In this document: positions 50,472-60,377 of the stretch, in pieces
How positions within the stretch are numbered: position 1 is the first letter of the stretch
How the letters are laid out: each line of letters starts with the position of its first letter
NCBI GenBank assembly: GCA_019352875.1
Contig: JAAAFW010000015.1
Location: forward strand, 186,001 to 250,000
Source of the DNA: Pedobacter cryoconitis
Lineage (GTDB): Bacteria; Bacteroidota; Bacteroidia; Sphingobacteriales; Sphingobacteriaceae
Direction: 5' to 3'
DNA: 64,000 nt
Notes under the pieces: model-generated
What the model saw: only the letters and a program-made list of their open reading frames with translations
What the model was told of the DNA's origin: nothing
Databases searched by the model: none
Made by a program: the position numbers and the translations under genes

Positions 50472-51893
50472 ATGAAGTTGTTATTAATCTTAATTATATC
50501 TTTGTCCGGTTTGCTGAGCTCCCGTGCACAATCGCAAATCGATACTGCCGATGTATTTCTATTACAGGATCTGGAGGTAATGGTGTTTCGCAATCACCCT
50601 GTAGTTAAACAAGCAGCGCTGCTAAGTGAATCCGCACGTGCCAATGTGATGCAGTCGCTTGGTTATTTCGACCCTGGAATCAAAGCTGGTTTCGACAGGA
50701 AGATGTTTGGCAATACGACCTATTACAATCGCTGGGTGAGCGAACTGAAAGTGCCGCTTTGGCTTGCTGGTGCAGATCTTAAAATAGGATACGACCGTAA
50801 TGTTGGCGATTATGTAAACCCGGAAACCCATACTTCTACAGCTGGTCTGGCTGGTATTGGCCTCAGTATTCCTTTGGGGCAGGGTTTGTTGATAGATTCC
50901 AGAAGGAATATTCTAAGGCAGGCAAAGATTATGGTCAACTATGCAGAAGCCGAGCGTGTAAAGCAAATCAATGCTATTTGGTATAGTATTGTTAAGGATT
51001 ACTGGAACTGGTATTTTTCCTATAATCAGTTTCAGCTGATCAATGAAGGACTGGAGCTGGCACAAACAAGATTTAAGGCAATCAGCAGGCAAACGCTGCT
51101 GGGTGATAAGGCGAGCATTGATTCGGTTGAAGCAGCTATTACAGTGCAGGATCGAATGATTCAGTATGAAAAGATGAAAATAGAGCTGATGAACGCCAGG
51201 CTTACTTTATCTAATCACTTATGGAATGATGAAGCGCAGCCCCTGGAATTGCCGGAGAAGGCCCGCCCGCTTCAGGCCATGCAATTGCATGATAAGCCAC
51301 AAAAGGAAGTATTAGATACTCTGCTGGAATTTGCAGCAGGAAGCCATCCTGAGCTAATCAAGCTGCGTACAAAAGGAGAGCAACTCGCCGTGGAGCGCTC
51401 TTATAGAAAAGAAATGCTGAAACCTAAACTTAATGTAAGCGGATCTTTATTATCTACCCGTAGAAGTTTCAACGGCTACGTCCCTGATAGCTATGATTTC
51501 AATATGGGTAATTATAAGCTCGGATTCGAATTTGCACTACCTCTTTTCCTTCGTGCAGAGCGGGGTAAGTTAAGGGAGGTGAAGATCAAACAACAAGAAT
51601 TAGAGTATGATATGCAGCAATCTAACCGTGAAATCAGGAATTCGGTACTGACCAGTTATAATCATTTAAACGCCTACAGTGAACAGCTTGAGGTACAGGT
51701 GAAAAGCATTTCAAACCAGGAAGTGCTGTTGAATGGTGAATCTTCCAAGTTCGATCTGGGTGAAAGCACGTTATTTTTAATCAATACCCGTGAATCTAAG
51801 TTGATTGACATGAAAATCAAGCGGGAAGAAATGATTTCAGGTTATCAGAAAACATTGGCAGAGCTTTATTATAAAGCTGGTAGCAGGTTGTAG
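50472..51893 (+). CDS. TolC-family outer-membrane channel
   Basis: 473 residues, with a signal peptide (MKLLLILIISLSGLLSSRAQS) and then two repeats of long helices and barrel strands typical of outer-membrane efflux proteins (FRNHPVVKQAALLSESARANVMQSLGYFDPGIKAG; GSHPELIKLRTKGEQLAVERSYRKEMLKPKLNVSGSL; FDLGESTLFLINTRESKLID). It is the outer end of the exporter formed with the HlyD and ABC membrane proteins. Confidence 0.93.
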   Translation: MKLLLILIISLSGLLSSRAQSQIDTADVFLLQDLEVMVFRNHPVVKQAALLSESARANVMQSLGYFDPGIKAGFDRKMFGNTTYYNRWVSELKVPLWLAGADLKIGYDRNVGDYVNPETHTSTAGLAGIGLSIPLGQGLLIDSRRNILRQAKIMVNYAEAERVKQINAIWYSIVKDYWNWYFSYNQFQLINEGLELAQTRFKAISRQTLLGDKASIDSVEAAITVQDRMIQYEKMKIELMNARLTLSNHLWNDEAQPLELPEKARPLQAMQLHDKPQKEVLDTLLEFAAGSHPELIKLRTKGEQLAVERSYRKEMLKPKLNVSGSLLSTRRSFNGYVPDSYDFNMGNYKLGFEFALPLFLRAERGKLREVKIKQQELEYDMQQSNREIRNSVLTSYNHLNAYSEQLEVQVKSISNQEVLLNGESSKFDLGESTLFLINTRESKLIDMKIKREEMISGYQKTLAELYYKAGSRL

Positions 51894-52014
51894 TTTCATT
51901 TAAAGCTGAAATTCACATAGGATAATAATCTTATATAGATGGTTAACTATGCGACAGCTGCCAGGATTATTGGATGATATATTTACCACTATTCAACCAA
52001 ATACTCCGATAATA

Positions 52015-54363
52015 ATGAACAAAAAGCTTCCTTTAGTAATTCTATTCACAACTGCTTTCCTCTCCGGCTTCGGGCAGGATAATAATTTAAAACTCTCTTA
52101 CAATCAGCCAGCAAAGCAATGGGAGGAGAGTCTGCCTCTGGGGAACGGACGACTGGGAATGATGCCAGATGGAGGGATATTAAGTGAAAAAATAGTCTTG
52201 AACGATATTACTTTATGGTCAGGATCACCGCAGGACGCTAATAATTACGAGGCCCACACACGGCTGGAAGAAGTAAGAAAACTAATTGCTGAAGGGAAAA
52301 ATGACCTTGCTCAGGATATTATCAATAAAGATTTTATTTGTAGAGGAGAAGGTTCCGGGAACGGTGTCGGTGCACATATCCCCTTTGGAAGTTACCAGAT
52401 ACTGGCCAACTTAAGTCTAAAATTCTCTTATCCGGAAGCGGACGCAGCCAATCCAAAAGTAGAAGATTACAGAAGAGGTTTATCTCTCGAAGATGCAATT
52501 GCTAACAGCTCATACCGTATTAACGGAGTAAATTATACCAAAGAATATTTTACAAGTTTTGGTGATGATGTGAATATAATCAGAATTTCAGCAGATAAAG
52601 CGAAACAATTAAACTGTAATATCTCTATAGACAGACCGGAAAGGTTTTCTACCGGGATAAAGGGAGAGCGTCTTGAGATATCTGGTGCGCTGGACAATGG
52701 GCATGGTGGAAATGGAATGAAGTATTTCGGTGCAGTTCAGGTAAAGCTAAAGGATGGTACGATGACGACTGGTGAAAATGGACTAACCATTAAAGGCGCT
52801 TCAGAAATTATCCTCTATGTTTCTGCCAAGACAGATTATAACGACCTTAATTTCAAAACAAGTGCTTTGAATATCCTAAACCGGGCCAGCAAGAAAACTT
52901 ATAGCGCACAGAAACAACTGCATACAGCAGCCTATCAGAAATTATTTAACAGAATGAGCATTAAACTGGGGGCAGCTCCTCAGGAATCTATTCCAACTGA
53001 CCAAAGGCTTGTAAATTTTCAAAAAGATCCTCATCTGGATCCTGCACTGCCGGCTTTGTTTTTTCAGTTTAGCAGGTATTTACTGATCAGCAGCATCCGG
53101 GTAGGCCTGCTTCCGCCAAATTTACAAGGGCTATGGGCAAACCAGGTTCAAACACCATGGAACAGTGATTATCATCTTGACCTGAATTTGCAGATGTGCC
53201 ATTGGCCTGTTGAGGTGGCCAATCTTTCCGAATTGAACTTGCCTCTCACAGATTATGTACACGGACTAGTAAAAAATGGCGAAAGAACGGCAAAAGCGTA
53301 CTACAATGCAGAAGGATGGATCGCACATGTGGCGGCCAATATATGGGGTTTTACAGAGCCGGGTGAAAGTGCAAATTGGGGAATTACCAAAGTAGGACCA
53401 GGCTGGCTTTCCAATAATTTATGGACGCATTACCAGTACACCGGTGACAAGAAATACCTTGCAGAAATCTATCCGGTGATAAAAGGAGCGGCCAAATTTT
53501 ATAAAAGCTTGCTGGTCAAAGATGATAAAACAGGCTGGTTGTTAACCTCACCATCATCCTCACCGGAAAATGCTTTTTATCTGCCCAATGGGAAAGAGGC
53601 AAGTATCTGTATCGGGCCCACCATCGATAATCAGATCATGAGAGAACTATTCACTAATGTTGTTTCCGCTTCCACTGAATTGAATCTTGATGCTGATTTA
53701 CGCCGGGAACTTCAGGAAATCATAAGACATCTTGCACCTGTTGCACAGATCTCCAAAGATGGCAGAATAATGGAGTGGATGGAAGATTATAAAGAGGTAG
53801 AGCCTGATCACAGACACATTTCTCATTTATATGGTTTGTATCCTGCCGCATTGATTACTCCTGGGTCTACTCCAGAATTAATTGACGCGTGTAAAAAGAC
53901 ATTAGAGGCAAGAGGAGATGACGGTACAGGCTGGTCATTGGCTTATAAAATGCTCTTCTGGGCAAGGTTACATGATGGAGACAAGGCATTCAAGCTTTAT
54001 AAAGACCTGATGCGTACTACATTGAGAACCGATATTAACTACGGCGCGGGCGGTGGTATCTATCCTAATCTTTTATGTGCTGGCCCGCCATTTCAAATAG
54101 ACGGTAATTTCGGAGGGGCAGCTGCTATTGCAGAGATGTTGATCCAAAGCCATGATGGCTTTATCGATCTGCTGCCGGCAATCCCGTCTGAATGGAGGGC
54201 CTTTGGAGAAATAAAAGGCATCAAAGCACAAGGGAACTATACAATCAATATGTCCTGGAAAGACGGAGTATTAACGGATTATAAGATCTTTTCACCAAAT
54301 CCGGGTAAAGTTAAAGTCAAGGCAAACGGCCAGATCGAAGAAGTAACAGCCACTAAAATTTAA
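52015..54363 (+). CDS. GH95 alpha-L-fucosidase/alpha-L-galactosidase
   Basis: A 782-residue exported glycoside hydrolase of family 95, cutting terminal alpha-1,2-L-fucose (or L-galactose) from glycans by inversion. Signal peptide to ~22 (FLSGFGQ). An N-terminal beta domain (LPLGNGRLGMMPDGG, LNDITLWSGSP) precedes the (alpha/alpha)6 barrel with the acid Glu in TSPSSSPENAF and the Asp in QIDGNFGGAAAIAEML. The segment usually read as NINLQMNYWP is DLNLQMCHWP here (Asp389, Asn391), replacing the first active-site Asn by Asp. ATG 52015 gives the signal peptide. It is followed by genes for fucose breakdown. Confidence 0.93.
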   Translation: MNKKLPLVILFTTAFLSGFGQDNNLKLSYNQPAKQWEESLPLGNGRLGMMPDGGILSEKIVLNDITLWSGSPQDANNYEAHTRLEEVRKLIAEGKNDLAQDIINKDFICRGEGSGNGVGAHIPFGSYQILANLSLKFSYPEADAANPKVEDYRRGLSLEDAIANSSYRINGVNYTKEYFTSFGDDVNIIRISADKAKQLNCNISIDRPERFSTGIKGERLEISGALDNGHGGNGMKYFGAVQVKLKDGTMTTGENGLTIKGASEIILYVSAKTDYNDLNFKTSALNILNRASKKTYSAQKQLHTAAYQKLFNRMSIKLGAAPQESIPTDQRLVNFQKDPHLDPALPALFFQFSRYLLISSIRVGLLPPNLQGLWANQVQTPWNSDYHLDLNLQMCHWPVEVANLSELNLPLTDYVHGLVKNGERTAKAYYNAEGWIAHVAANIWGFTEPGESANWGITKVGPGWLSNNLWTHYQYTGDKKYLAEIYPVIKGAAKFYKSLLVKDDKTGWLLTSPSSSPENAFYLPNGKEASICIGPTIDNQIMRELFTNVVSASTELNLDADLRRELQEIIRHLAPVAQISKDGRIMEWMEDYKEVEPDHRHISHLYGLYPAALITPGSTPELIDACKKTLEARGDDGTGWSLAYKMLFWARLHDGDKAFKLYKDLMRTTLRTDINYGAGGGIYPNLLCAGPPFQIDGNFGGAAAIAEMLIQSHDGFIDLLPAIPSEWRAFGEIKGIKAQGNYTINMSWKDGVLTDYKIFSPNPGKVKVKANGQIEEVTATKI

Positions 54364-54485
54364 TAGGATGAAATAACTGCTTACATCTATCAAAACAGGT
54401 AAAAATATACTACAGAAGGGTAATCCTACAATAAACAAATGCATTCCTGAGCTATATTTTTGGAGCACACAATTGAACTTGATTT

Positions 54486-55259
54486 ATGTTTAAACTTACA
54501 GGAAAAGTTGCTTTAATTACCGGTGGTGGCAGTGGTATTGGACGGTCTATGTCGGTAATTTTTGCAGCTCAGGGTGCAATAGTTATCATTCTTGATATTG
54601 ATGATGCCGGCTCATTGGCAACCATCGATCTGATCCACGAAAATGGCGGAATCGGGCACTATAAAAAATGTAGCGTAGCTGACCAGGATCAGGTAAATAC
54701 TGTGATCAAGGGAATCAAGAGAACTTTCGGAAAGATAGATATTGTCGTAAATAATGCAGGGATCTCGCATGTAGGTAATGTCGAAAAGACTACATCTGCT
54801 GATTTTGAAAAGTTAATTTCAGTGAACGTAAAAGGAGCTTATCATGTGATCAATGCCGCTGTTCCCGGGATGAAAAAGCGAGGCGGTGTTATTTTAAATA
54901 TGACCTCTGTGGCCTCAATGGTAGGCTTGCCAGACCGCTTTGCTTACAGTATGACCAAAGGTGCGGTCTTAGGTATGACCTTATCTGTCGCCAGAGATTA
55001 TTTAAAATATAAGATACGTTGCAATTGTATTTCACCGGCAAGGGTGCATACCCCGTTCGTAGATGGTTTTATCGCAAAAAATTACCCCGGAAATGAAAAA
55101 CAGATTTTCAAGAAATTATCTGCAACTCAACCTATCGGTCGTATGGCACATCCGGATGAAGTAGCCCATCTTGCGCTATACCTTTGCTCAGATGAAGCTG
55201 GATTTATTACAGGGTCCGATTACCCTATCGACGGAGGATTTACCAGACTAAACAATTAA
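54486..55259 (+). CDS. SDR dehydrogenase, probably of L-fucose/2-keto-3-deoxy-L-fuconate
   Basis: A 257-residue classical SDR with TGGGSGIG (~12-19), an NAD-preferring Asp in ILDIDD (~37), NNAG, the catalytic Ser in MTSVASM and YSMTK. The end (ITGSDYPIDGGFTRLN) is typical of sugar-acid SDRs. By itself only NAD-dependent alcohol oxidation can be claimed. Because it precedes an FAH-family diketo-acid hydrolase by 7 bp and follows a fucosidase, oxidation of 2-keto-3-deoxy-L-fuconate to the 2,4-diketo acid is the best fit; oxidation of L-fucose itself is the alternative. Confidence 0.85.
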   Translation: MFKLTGKVALITGGGSGIGRSMSVIFAAQGAIVIILDIDDAGSLATIDLIHENGGIGHYKKCSVADQDQVNTVIKGIKRTFGKIDIVVNNAGISHVGNVEKTTSADFEKLISVNVKGAYHVINAAVPGMKKRGGVILNMTSVASMVGLPDRFAYSMTKGAVLGMTLSVARDYLKYKIRCNCISPARVHTPFVDGFIAKNYPGNEKQIFKKLSATQPIGRMAHPDEVAHLALYLCSDEAGFITGSDYPIDGGFTRLNN

Positions 55260-55266
55260 AATAAGA

Positions 55267-56112
55267 ATGAAACTAATAAGATTTGGCAGTTATAAAAATG
55301 AAAAACCTGGCGTATTAGATGAAAATGGCCGGCGAAAAGACTTATCCTCCTTATTTGTGGACTGGAACTACCAGTTTTTTATGAATGATGGTTTGAGAAA
55401 ATTGGCGGATATAGATCTGAGTGCTTTTCCTGATGTTCCTGAACAGGAACGTTGGGGAGCTTGTGTGGCCAGACCTGGAAAAATAATTTGTATCGGATTA
55501 AACTACTCCGATCATGCTGCGGAATCGGGAATGCCCGTTCCACCGGAGCCAATCGTCTTTCAGAAAGGTGCAAATACCGTTGTCGGTCCTTATGATCCGG
55601 TACTTATTCCCAGAAAAAGTGTTAAAACAGACTGGGAAATTGAACTGGGGATTGTGATTGGAAAAGATGTCCGTTATTTAGAAAATATTGAAGATGCACC
55701 GGCGTACATAGCTGGATATTGTATCTCTCATGATGTTTCAGAAAGAGAGTTTCAGTTGGAGAGAGGCGGACAGTGGACAAAAGGGAAGTCATGCGATAAT
55801 TTCAATCCATTAGGCCCTTACCTGGTGACGGCAGATGAAATTAAAGACGTAAACAATTTAAGTATGTCTCTGCTGGTAAATGGTGAGGTCATGCAAATAG
55901 GAAATACAGATACAATGATTTTCGATTGTAATTATCTCGTCCATTATTTATCGCAATTTATGACACTTGAAGCTGGCGATCTGATTTCAACAGGTACGCC
56001 ACCAGGGGTAGGTTTAGGAATGAAACCGCCGAAATACCTTCAAAGCGGGGATGTTGTTGAATTGACCATTCAAGGTCTTGGCGTACAAAAACAAGTTTGT
56101 GAGTCTGCCTAA
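55267..56112 (+). CDS. FAH-family 2,4-diketo-3-deoxy-L-fuconate hydrolase (putative)
   Basis: A 281-residue cytoplasmic fumarylacetoacetate-hydrolase-fold enzyme. It has the start of the catalytic domain (KIICIGLNYSDHAAESGMPVPPEP), the metal ligands in DWEIELGIVIG (Asp, Glu, Glu), the lid HDVSEREFQLERGGQWTKGKSCDNFNPLGP and the end STGTPPGVGLGMKPPKYL. The GGQWTKGKS segment is typical of the ureidoglycolate-lyase/diketo-fuconate hydrolase subgroup. The expected reaction is cleavage of 2,4-diketo-3-deoxy-L-fuconate to pyruvate and L-lactate. It lies 7 bp after the SDR gene. Confidence 0.87.
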   Translation: MKLIRFGSYKNEKPGVLDENGRRKDLSSLFVDWNYQFFMNDGLRKLADIDLSAFPDVPEQERWGACVARPGKIICIGLNYSDHAAESGMPVPPEPIVFQKGANTVVGPYDPVLIPRKSVKTDWEIELGIVIGKDVRYLENIEDAPAYIAGYCISHDVSEREFQLERGGQWTKGKSCDNFNPLGPYLVTADEIKDVNNLSMSLLVNGEVMQIGNTDTMIFDCNYLVHYLSQFMTLEAGDLISTGTPPGVGLGMKPPKYLQSGDVVELTIQGLGVQKQVCESA

Positions 56113-56148
56113 GCGGATAGAAATCTTACTCTCCTAATCTTTATCTTA

Positions 56149-58956
56149 ATGAACATAGCGACAGGGCTAAAAGAAATTTTGCCCGAAAATAGGATTAAAA
56201 CCAGGTTGATTGACCTGGTTGCCTATGCTTCCGATGCTGGTTTTTATTACTTAAGACCAAAAGCTGTAGTGCAGCCGATTTCTGAAATTGAAATTATTGC
56301 TTTGTTCAGGTTCTCTCATGAACAGCAAATCCCTTTAACGTTTAGAACAGGTGGCACAAGTCTTTCCGGACAAGCCATAACAGACGGAATCCTTGTAGAT
56401 CTGAGCCAGTATTGGAATCAGGTTAAAGTGGAGGAACAAGGAGAATTGATAAGAGTTCAACCTGGAATTACGGGAAGTATGGTAAACGCGCATTTAAAGC
56501 GATACCAAAGAAAAATCGGACCGGACCCATCTAGTATCGATGCAGCCATGATGGGTGGCATACTTTCCAATAATTCGAGTGGTATGTGTTGTGGTGTAAA
56601 GCTGAATGCTTACCATACCACCAGATATATCCGCTTTATCCTGCCTGATGGAAAAACTTTTAATACGGAAAATAAGGCTGACTACAGGCACTTTGAACAG
56701 GATTGCGCTCCGTTGTACCTGAAAATAAAAAATATTCAAGGACAAATGGCAGCAAATAAACAGCTGTATAAACTGATCAGGCAAAAGTATAAGACAAAGA
56801 ATACTGTTGGTTACTCATTGAATGCATTTATAGACCATGAACACCCACTGGATGTGCTTGCACACCTTTTAATAGGAGCAGAGGGAACTCTGGGCTTTAT
56901 TGCAGAAGTAGTAATGGAGACCGTTCCCGATTTTCCATTTAAAAGTACAGCATTTCTGTATTTCCCAGATATCTATGCTGCCTGTCAGGCGATCGTTCCT
57001 TTAACTGTGTCGGGTGCGGAAGCGGTTGAACTGATGGATAGGGCTTCTTTAAAATCTATTGACAGTCTGAAAGGAGTTCCTGACCGTTTAAAAACTTTGC
57101 CGGAATCAGCCTCTGCATTATTAGTTGAATTCCAGGCGGACAATCCGGAGGAACTGCAATTCAGAAAAAATGCATTTTTAGAATCTGCAGCTGCTTTAAA
57201 TATGCTGGAACCACCGCTATTTACTGAGGATATTCATGAACAGGCGTTTTTATGGAAACTCAGAAAAGGAATGTTTCCCGCTGTGGGAGCAGTACGTGCA
57301 AGTGGAACTACGGTGATATTAGAAGATATTGCCTTCCCTGTGGAACAACTTGGAGATGCAATCCTTGATCTTCAACAGCTGTTTAAAAAACATCAATACC
57401 ATGATGCCATCATCTTTGGCCATGCAAAAGATGGAAATATTCACTTTGTGATTACGCAGGCTTTTCATACGAATGCAGAAATTACTCGTTATGATGCATT
57501 TATGCAGGATGTTGTAGAACTGGTTGTTCTTAAATATAACGGGACTTTAAAAGCAGAACATGGAACTGGAAGGAATATGGCTCCGTTTATAGAAACGGAA
57601 TGGGGTGCTGATGCATATCAGATTATGAAAGCTTTAAAGAAAGCGATTGATCCTCAAAACCTGCTTAATCCTGGTGTAATCATTAATGAGAATAAGCAGG
57701 CCCATATCACCAATCTGAAATCTTTGCCTTCTGTAGAACAGGAAGTGGATAAGTGTATAGAATGCGGTTATTGTGAACATAAATGTCCCAGCAGAAACAT
57801 TACCCTAACTCCCCGACAAAGGATTGTGGTTAGAAGGGAACTGACGACGTTAAAAGCAAAAGGCAATAAAAAGGAATTTGATCTGTTGGTCAATCAATAT
57901 CAATATGATGGCCTGGATACTTGTGCTGTGGACGGTTTATGTGCTACCGCCTGTCCGGTAGATATCAATACGGGCGATCTGGTAAAAAGACTGAGAAAGG
58001 AAAACCACGGGCGGTCTGCAAATTTCCTGGCTTTAATGATTGCGAAAAACTTTGCCGGAACAGCATACATTGCGCGACTGGCGATAAAGGCTGGAGTGGG
58101 GATAAATGCTGTTTTTGGTCAGTCGGCTATGAGGAATATTACGCTATCTGTTAAGAAAGTTATCCCTTCTATGCCGTTATGGAGTAATCAGCTTCAGGAC
58201 ATAGGTAGCGTTGTAAAAGGAGATGAAAAAGGGCAGGTAGTTTACTTTTCATCCTGTATCAATAGAATGATGGGCGGTGCAAAAGATGGGAAGAAAAACG
58301 TACTGCAAACATTTATAAGTGTATCTGAGAAAGCGGGAATCAAAGTTTTAATTCCTGATCAGATCAATAATAGTTGCTGTGGACAATTATTCTCCTCTAA
58401 GGGGTATCAGGATGCTCATGCCTATGCAGCAAATGAAACGATTGTAAAACTTTGGGATTGGACATTGCAAGGGAAACTGCCAGTGGTGCTGGATGTAAGC
58501 TCCTGTACCTATACTTTACAACACTGCCGCAACGTATTGACCGACAGCAATAAAATATATTTTGATCAGATGCAAATTATAGATAGTATTGATTATCTAT
58601 ATGACTATGTGCTGCCTGGATTGTCAACTGTGGTCCCGAAAGATAGGATTGTTTTACATCCCGTATGTACGCTTAAAAAGATGGGGCTGGAAGGTAAATT
58701 ATTTAAGATTGCGAGCCGTTTTGCAAACCACGTTGAGATTCCATTAAATTCCGGGTGTTGCGGAATGGCAGGAGATAGGGGATTCCTGTTTCCGGAGTTG
58801 ACTGCCTCAGCTACAGCAGCTGAGGCTGCAGAGGTGAAAAAAGAAAATTACTCTGGCTATTATTCAACGGCCAAGACTTGTGAAATTGCAATGTCCGATG
58901 CCGTAGGAAAAAACTATGAGTCTATTCTTTATCTGGTTGATGAATGTGTCAGTTAG
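56149..58956 (+). CDS. FAD-linked, iron-sulfur D-lactate-dehydrogenase-type oxidoreductase
   Basis: 935 residues with three parts. The FAD-binding PCMH domain is ~30-260 (PLTFRTGGTSLSGQAITDG, GPDPSSIDAAMMGGILSNNSSG), followed by the FAD oxidase C-terminal domain ~260-520 (IFGHAKDGNIHF, EHGTGRNMAPFIETEWG). An iron-sulfur part has two clusters of Cys (CIECGYCEHKCPSR ~541; CAVDGLCATACPVD ~595) and two CCG domains (SSCINRMMG...NSCCGQLFSSKG; HPVCTLKKMG...SGCCGMAGDRG). This is the layout of quinone-linked D-2-hydroxyacid dehydrogenases. Following the fucose hydrolase, it probably oxidises lactate to pyruvate. Confidence 0.9.
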   Translation: MNIATGLKEILPENRIKTRLIDLVAYASDAGFYYLRPKAVVQPISEIEIIALFRFSHEQQIPLTFRTGGTSLSGQAITDGILVDLSQYWNQVKVEEQGELIRVQPGITGSMVNAHLKRYQRKIGPDPSSIDAAMMGGILSNNSSGMCCGVKLNAYHTTRYIRFILPDGKTFNTENKADYRHFEQDCAPLYLKIKNIQGQMAANKQLYKLIRQKYKTKNTVGYSLNAFIDHEHPLDVLAHLLIGAEGTLGFIAEVVMETVPDFPFKSTAFLYFPDIYAACQAIVPLTVSGAEAVELMDRASLKSIDSLKGVPDRLKTLPESASALLVEFQADNPEELQFRKNAFLESAAALNMLEPPLFTEDIHEQAFLWKLRKGMFPAVGAVRASGTTVILEDIAFPVEQLGDAILDLQQLFKKHQYHDAIIFGHAKDGNIHFVITQAFHTNAEITRYDAFMQDVVELVVLKYNGTLKAEHGTGRNMAPFIETEWGADAYQIMKALKKAIDPQNLLNPGVIINENKQAHITNLKSLPSVEQEVDKCIECGYCEHKCPSRNITLTPRQRIVVRRELTTLKAKGNKKEFDLLVNQYQYDGLDTCAVDGLCATACPVDINTGDLVKRLRKENHGRSANFLALMIAKNFAGTAYIARLAIKAGVGINAVFGQSAMRNITLSVKKVIPSMPLWSNQLQDIGSVVKGDEKGQVVYFSSCINRMMGGAKDGKKNVLQTFISVSEKAGIKVLIPDQINNSCCGQLFSSKGYQDAHAYAANETIVKLWDWTLQGKLPVVLDVSSCTYTLQHCRNVLTDSNKIYFDQMQIIDSIDYLYDYVLPGLSTVVPKDRIVLHPVCTLKKMGLEGKLFKIASRFANHVEIPLNSGCCGMAGDRGFLFPELTASATAAEAAEVKKENYSGYYSTAKTCEIAMSDAVGKNYESILYLVDECVS

Positions 58957-59105
58957 TTCTGGTGTCGATAATAGATGCTTATCATTGACTGGAATTTAAA
59001 TATACACCTAATCAAAAAGAGTAAAATTATTAATTTTTCAGAGCTTTAATTTTTATAAAAAATGGCGTAGTTTTAATTAGTATTTGGCCCAATTAGCTAA
59101 TTAGG

Positions 59106-60377
59106 ATGAAAAACAGACAGCTGCTTATTAATGCCGCGCTTGTGATCGGGGTATTAATTATAATGATTACCACCGGCTGCAAAAAAAACAATAATATATC
59201 TGGTGATCAGGAGCCTGGCAAAGAAACGAATCCTGTTGTAAAATTGCCGGATTCTATACTTTTTGTTGGGACGGGAACTATGGATAGCACAGTTATCTAT
59301 TTGCTTAATGCCGCTACGGGGACATTAGTTACTAAGTATAACTACCCTCGCGATGCGCAATCAACCTGGTGTGTTCCTCTGGTTGGAAACGGTTTTTTGT
59401 ACAGTGTAGAAGAGAATAAAATTAATGCTTTAAATATTAATACCGGTGCCGTGATCTGGACAGATTCAATTAAAAGCCGCTATTCGTTTCCACCTGTTTT
59501 ACATAATGATACTTTTTATGGTGTATTCACCAATGCACCAGGGTTGAATTGTGTTGTTTACGGTCTAGACGCTACAAAACAATCTAATACCTTTTTATGG
59601 CAGTATCAACTAAGTGATTATTATAAATCCATTAATTACTACAACGGGATAATTTATATTTCAGGAAGTAATTTGACTGCTTTAGATGCTAAAACCGGTG
59701 CATTGAAATGGACGCTGAACGGTCCGTATTCGTTATCTTCATTAAATAATGGAATAATTATCTCCGGAAATACATTTATAGATGCTAATACCGGTACCCA
59801 GGTAGGCGTGGTGTCTCCATCTTTAGTTGTATCAAATAATTCACAAACGACATCAATTGTATATGCAACAAAAAGTATATTTTTCACAAGGGTCACTAAA
59901 TTCATGACACCCTTAACCTATTCGCAACTTAACGCCTATGATGTATCTACAGGATCTTTAAAATGGAATATCAATGGTGGTGGCGGATACTTAGGTAGCG
60001 ACACACTTAAAACTGTTTACCAAATTTGGAATAATCAACCTATTCTAAAAACAACTTTATCATTAAGCGCCGGAAAATACGGTTCGGTTAAGACAGTTAA
60101 TTACAGCGAATTAGATATGGATACCGGCCAGTTAAAATGGAGTTATACGGCTGGCTTTGGTGGGCAGGATTTTACTGTAAACAACACACTGTATTCTTAT
60201 GGTACTTTTACGCTAAACTTAGCTGCGGGAATACCAGCCAGCAGCAGCATAGTTGCAGCAGACCTGTATACAGGCAGACAGAAGTGGACTAAGAATAATT
60301 TATATGTTCCTAACGGTGGCTCTGTTGCAGTTTGCTTACTTGCAGGAGGTAGGGGCTACTCCGTTTATATGCAATAA
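59106..60377 (+). CDS. PQQ-like beta-propeller lipoprotein
   Basis: 423 residues: lipoprotein signal ending TTGC (Cys ~25), then repeated PQQ-like blades of the type ALNINTGAVIWTDS, ALDAKTGALKWTL, AYDVSTGSLKWNI, ELDMDTGQLKWSY and AADLYTGRQKWTK. The Trp/Gly repeat pattern predicts a beta-propeller. No methanol/glucose dehydrogenase catalytic residues are seen, so a scaffold or binding role is likely. It stands alone, 149 bp after the dehydrogenase gene. Confidence 0.85.
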   Translation: MKNRQLLINAALVIGVLIIMITTGCKKNNNISGDQEPGKETNPVVKLPDSILFVGTGTMDSTVIYLLNAATGTLVTKYNYPRDAQSTWCVPLVGNGFLYSVEENKINALNINTGAVIWTDSIKSRYSFPPVLHNDTFYGVFTNAPGLNCVVYGLDATKQSNTFLWQYQLSDYYKSINYYNGIIYISGSNLTALDAKTGALKWTLNGPYSLSSLNNGIIISGNTFIDANTGTQVGVVSPSLVVSNNSQTTSIVYATKSIFFTRVTKFMTPLTYSQLNAYDVSTGSLKWNINGGGGYLGSDTLKTVYQIWNNQPILKTTLSLSAGKYGSVKTVNYSELDMDTGQLKWSYTAGFGGQDFTVNNTLYSYGTFTLNLAAGIPASSSIVAADLYTGRQKWTKNNLYVPNGGSVAVCLLAGGRGYSVYMQ

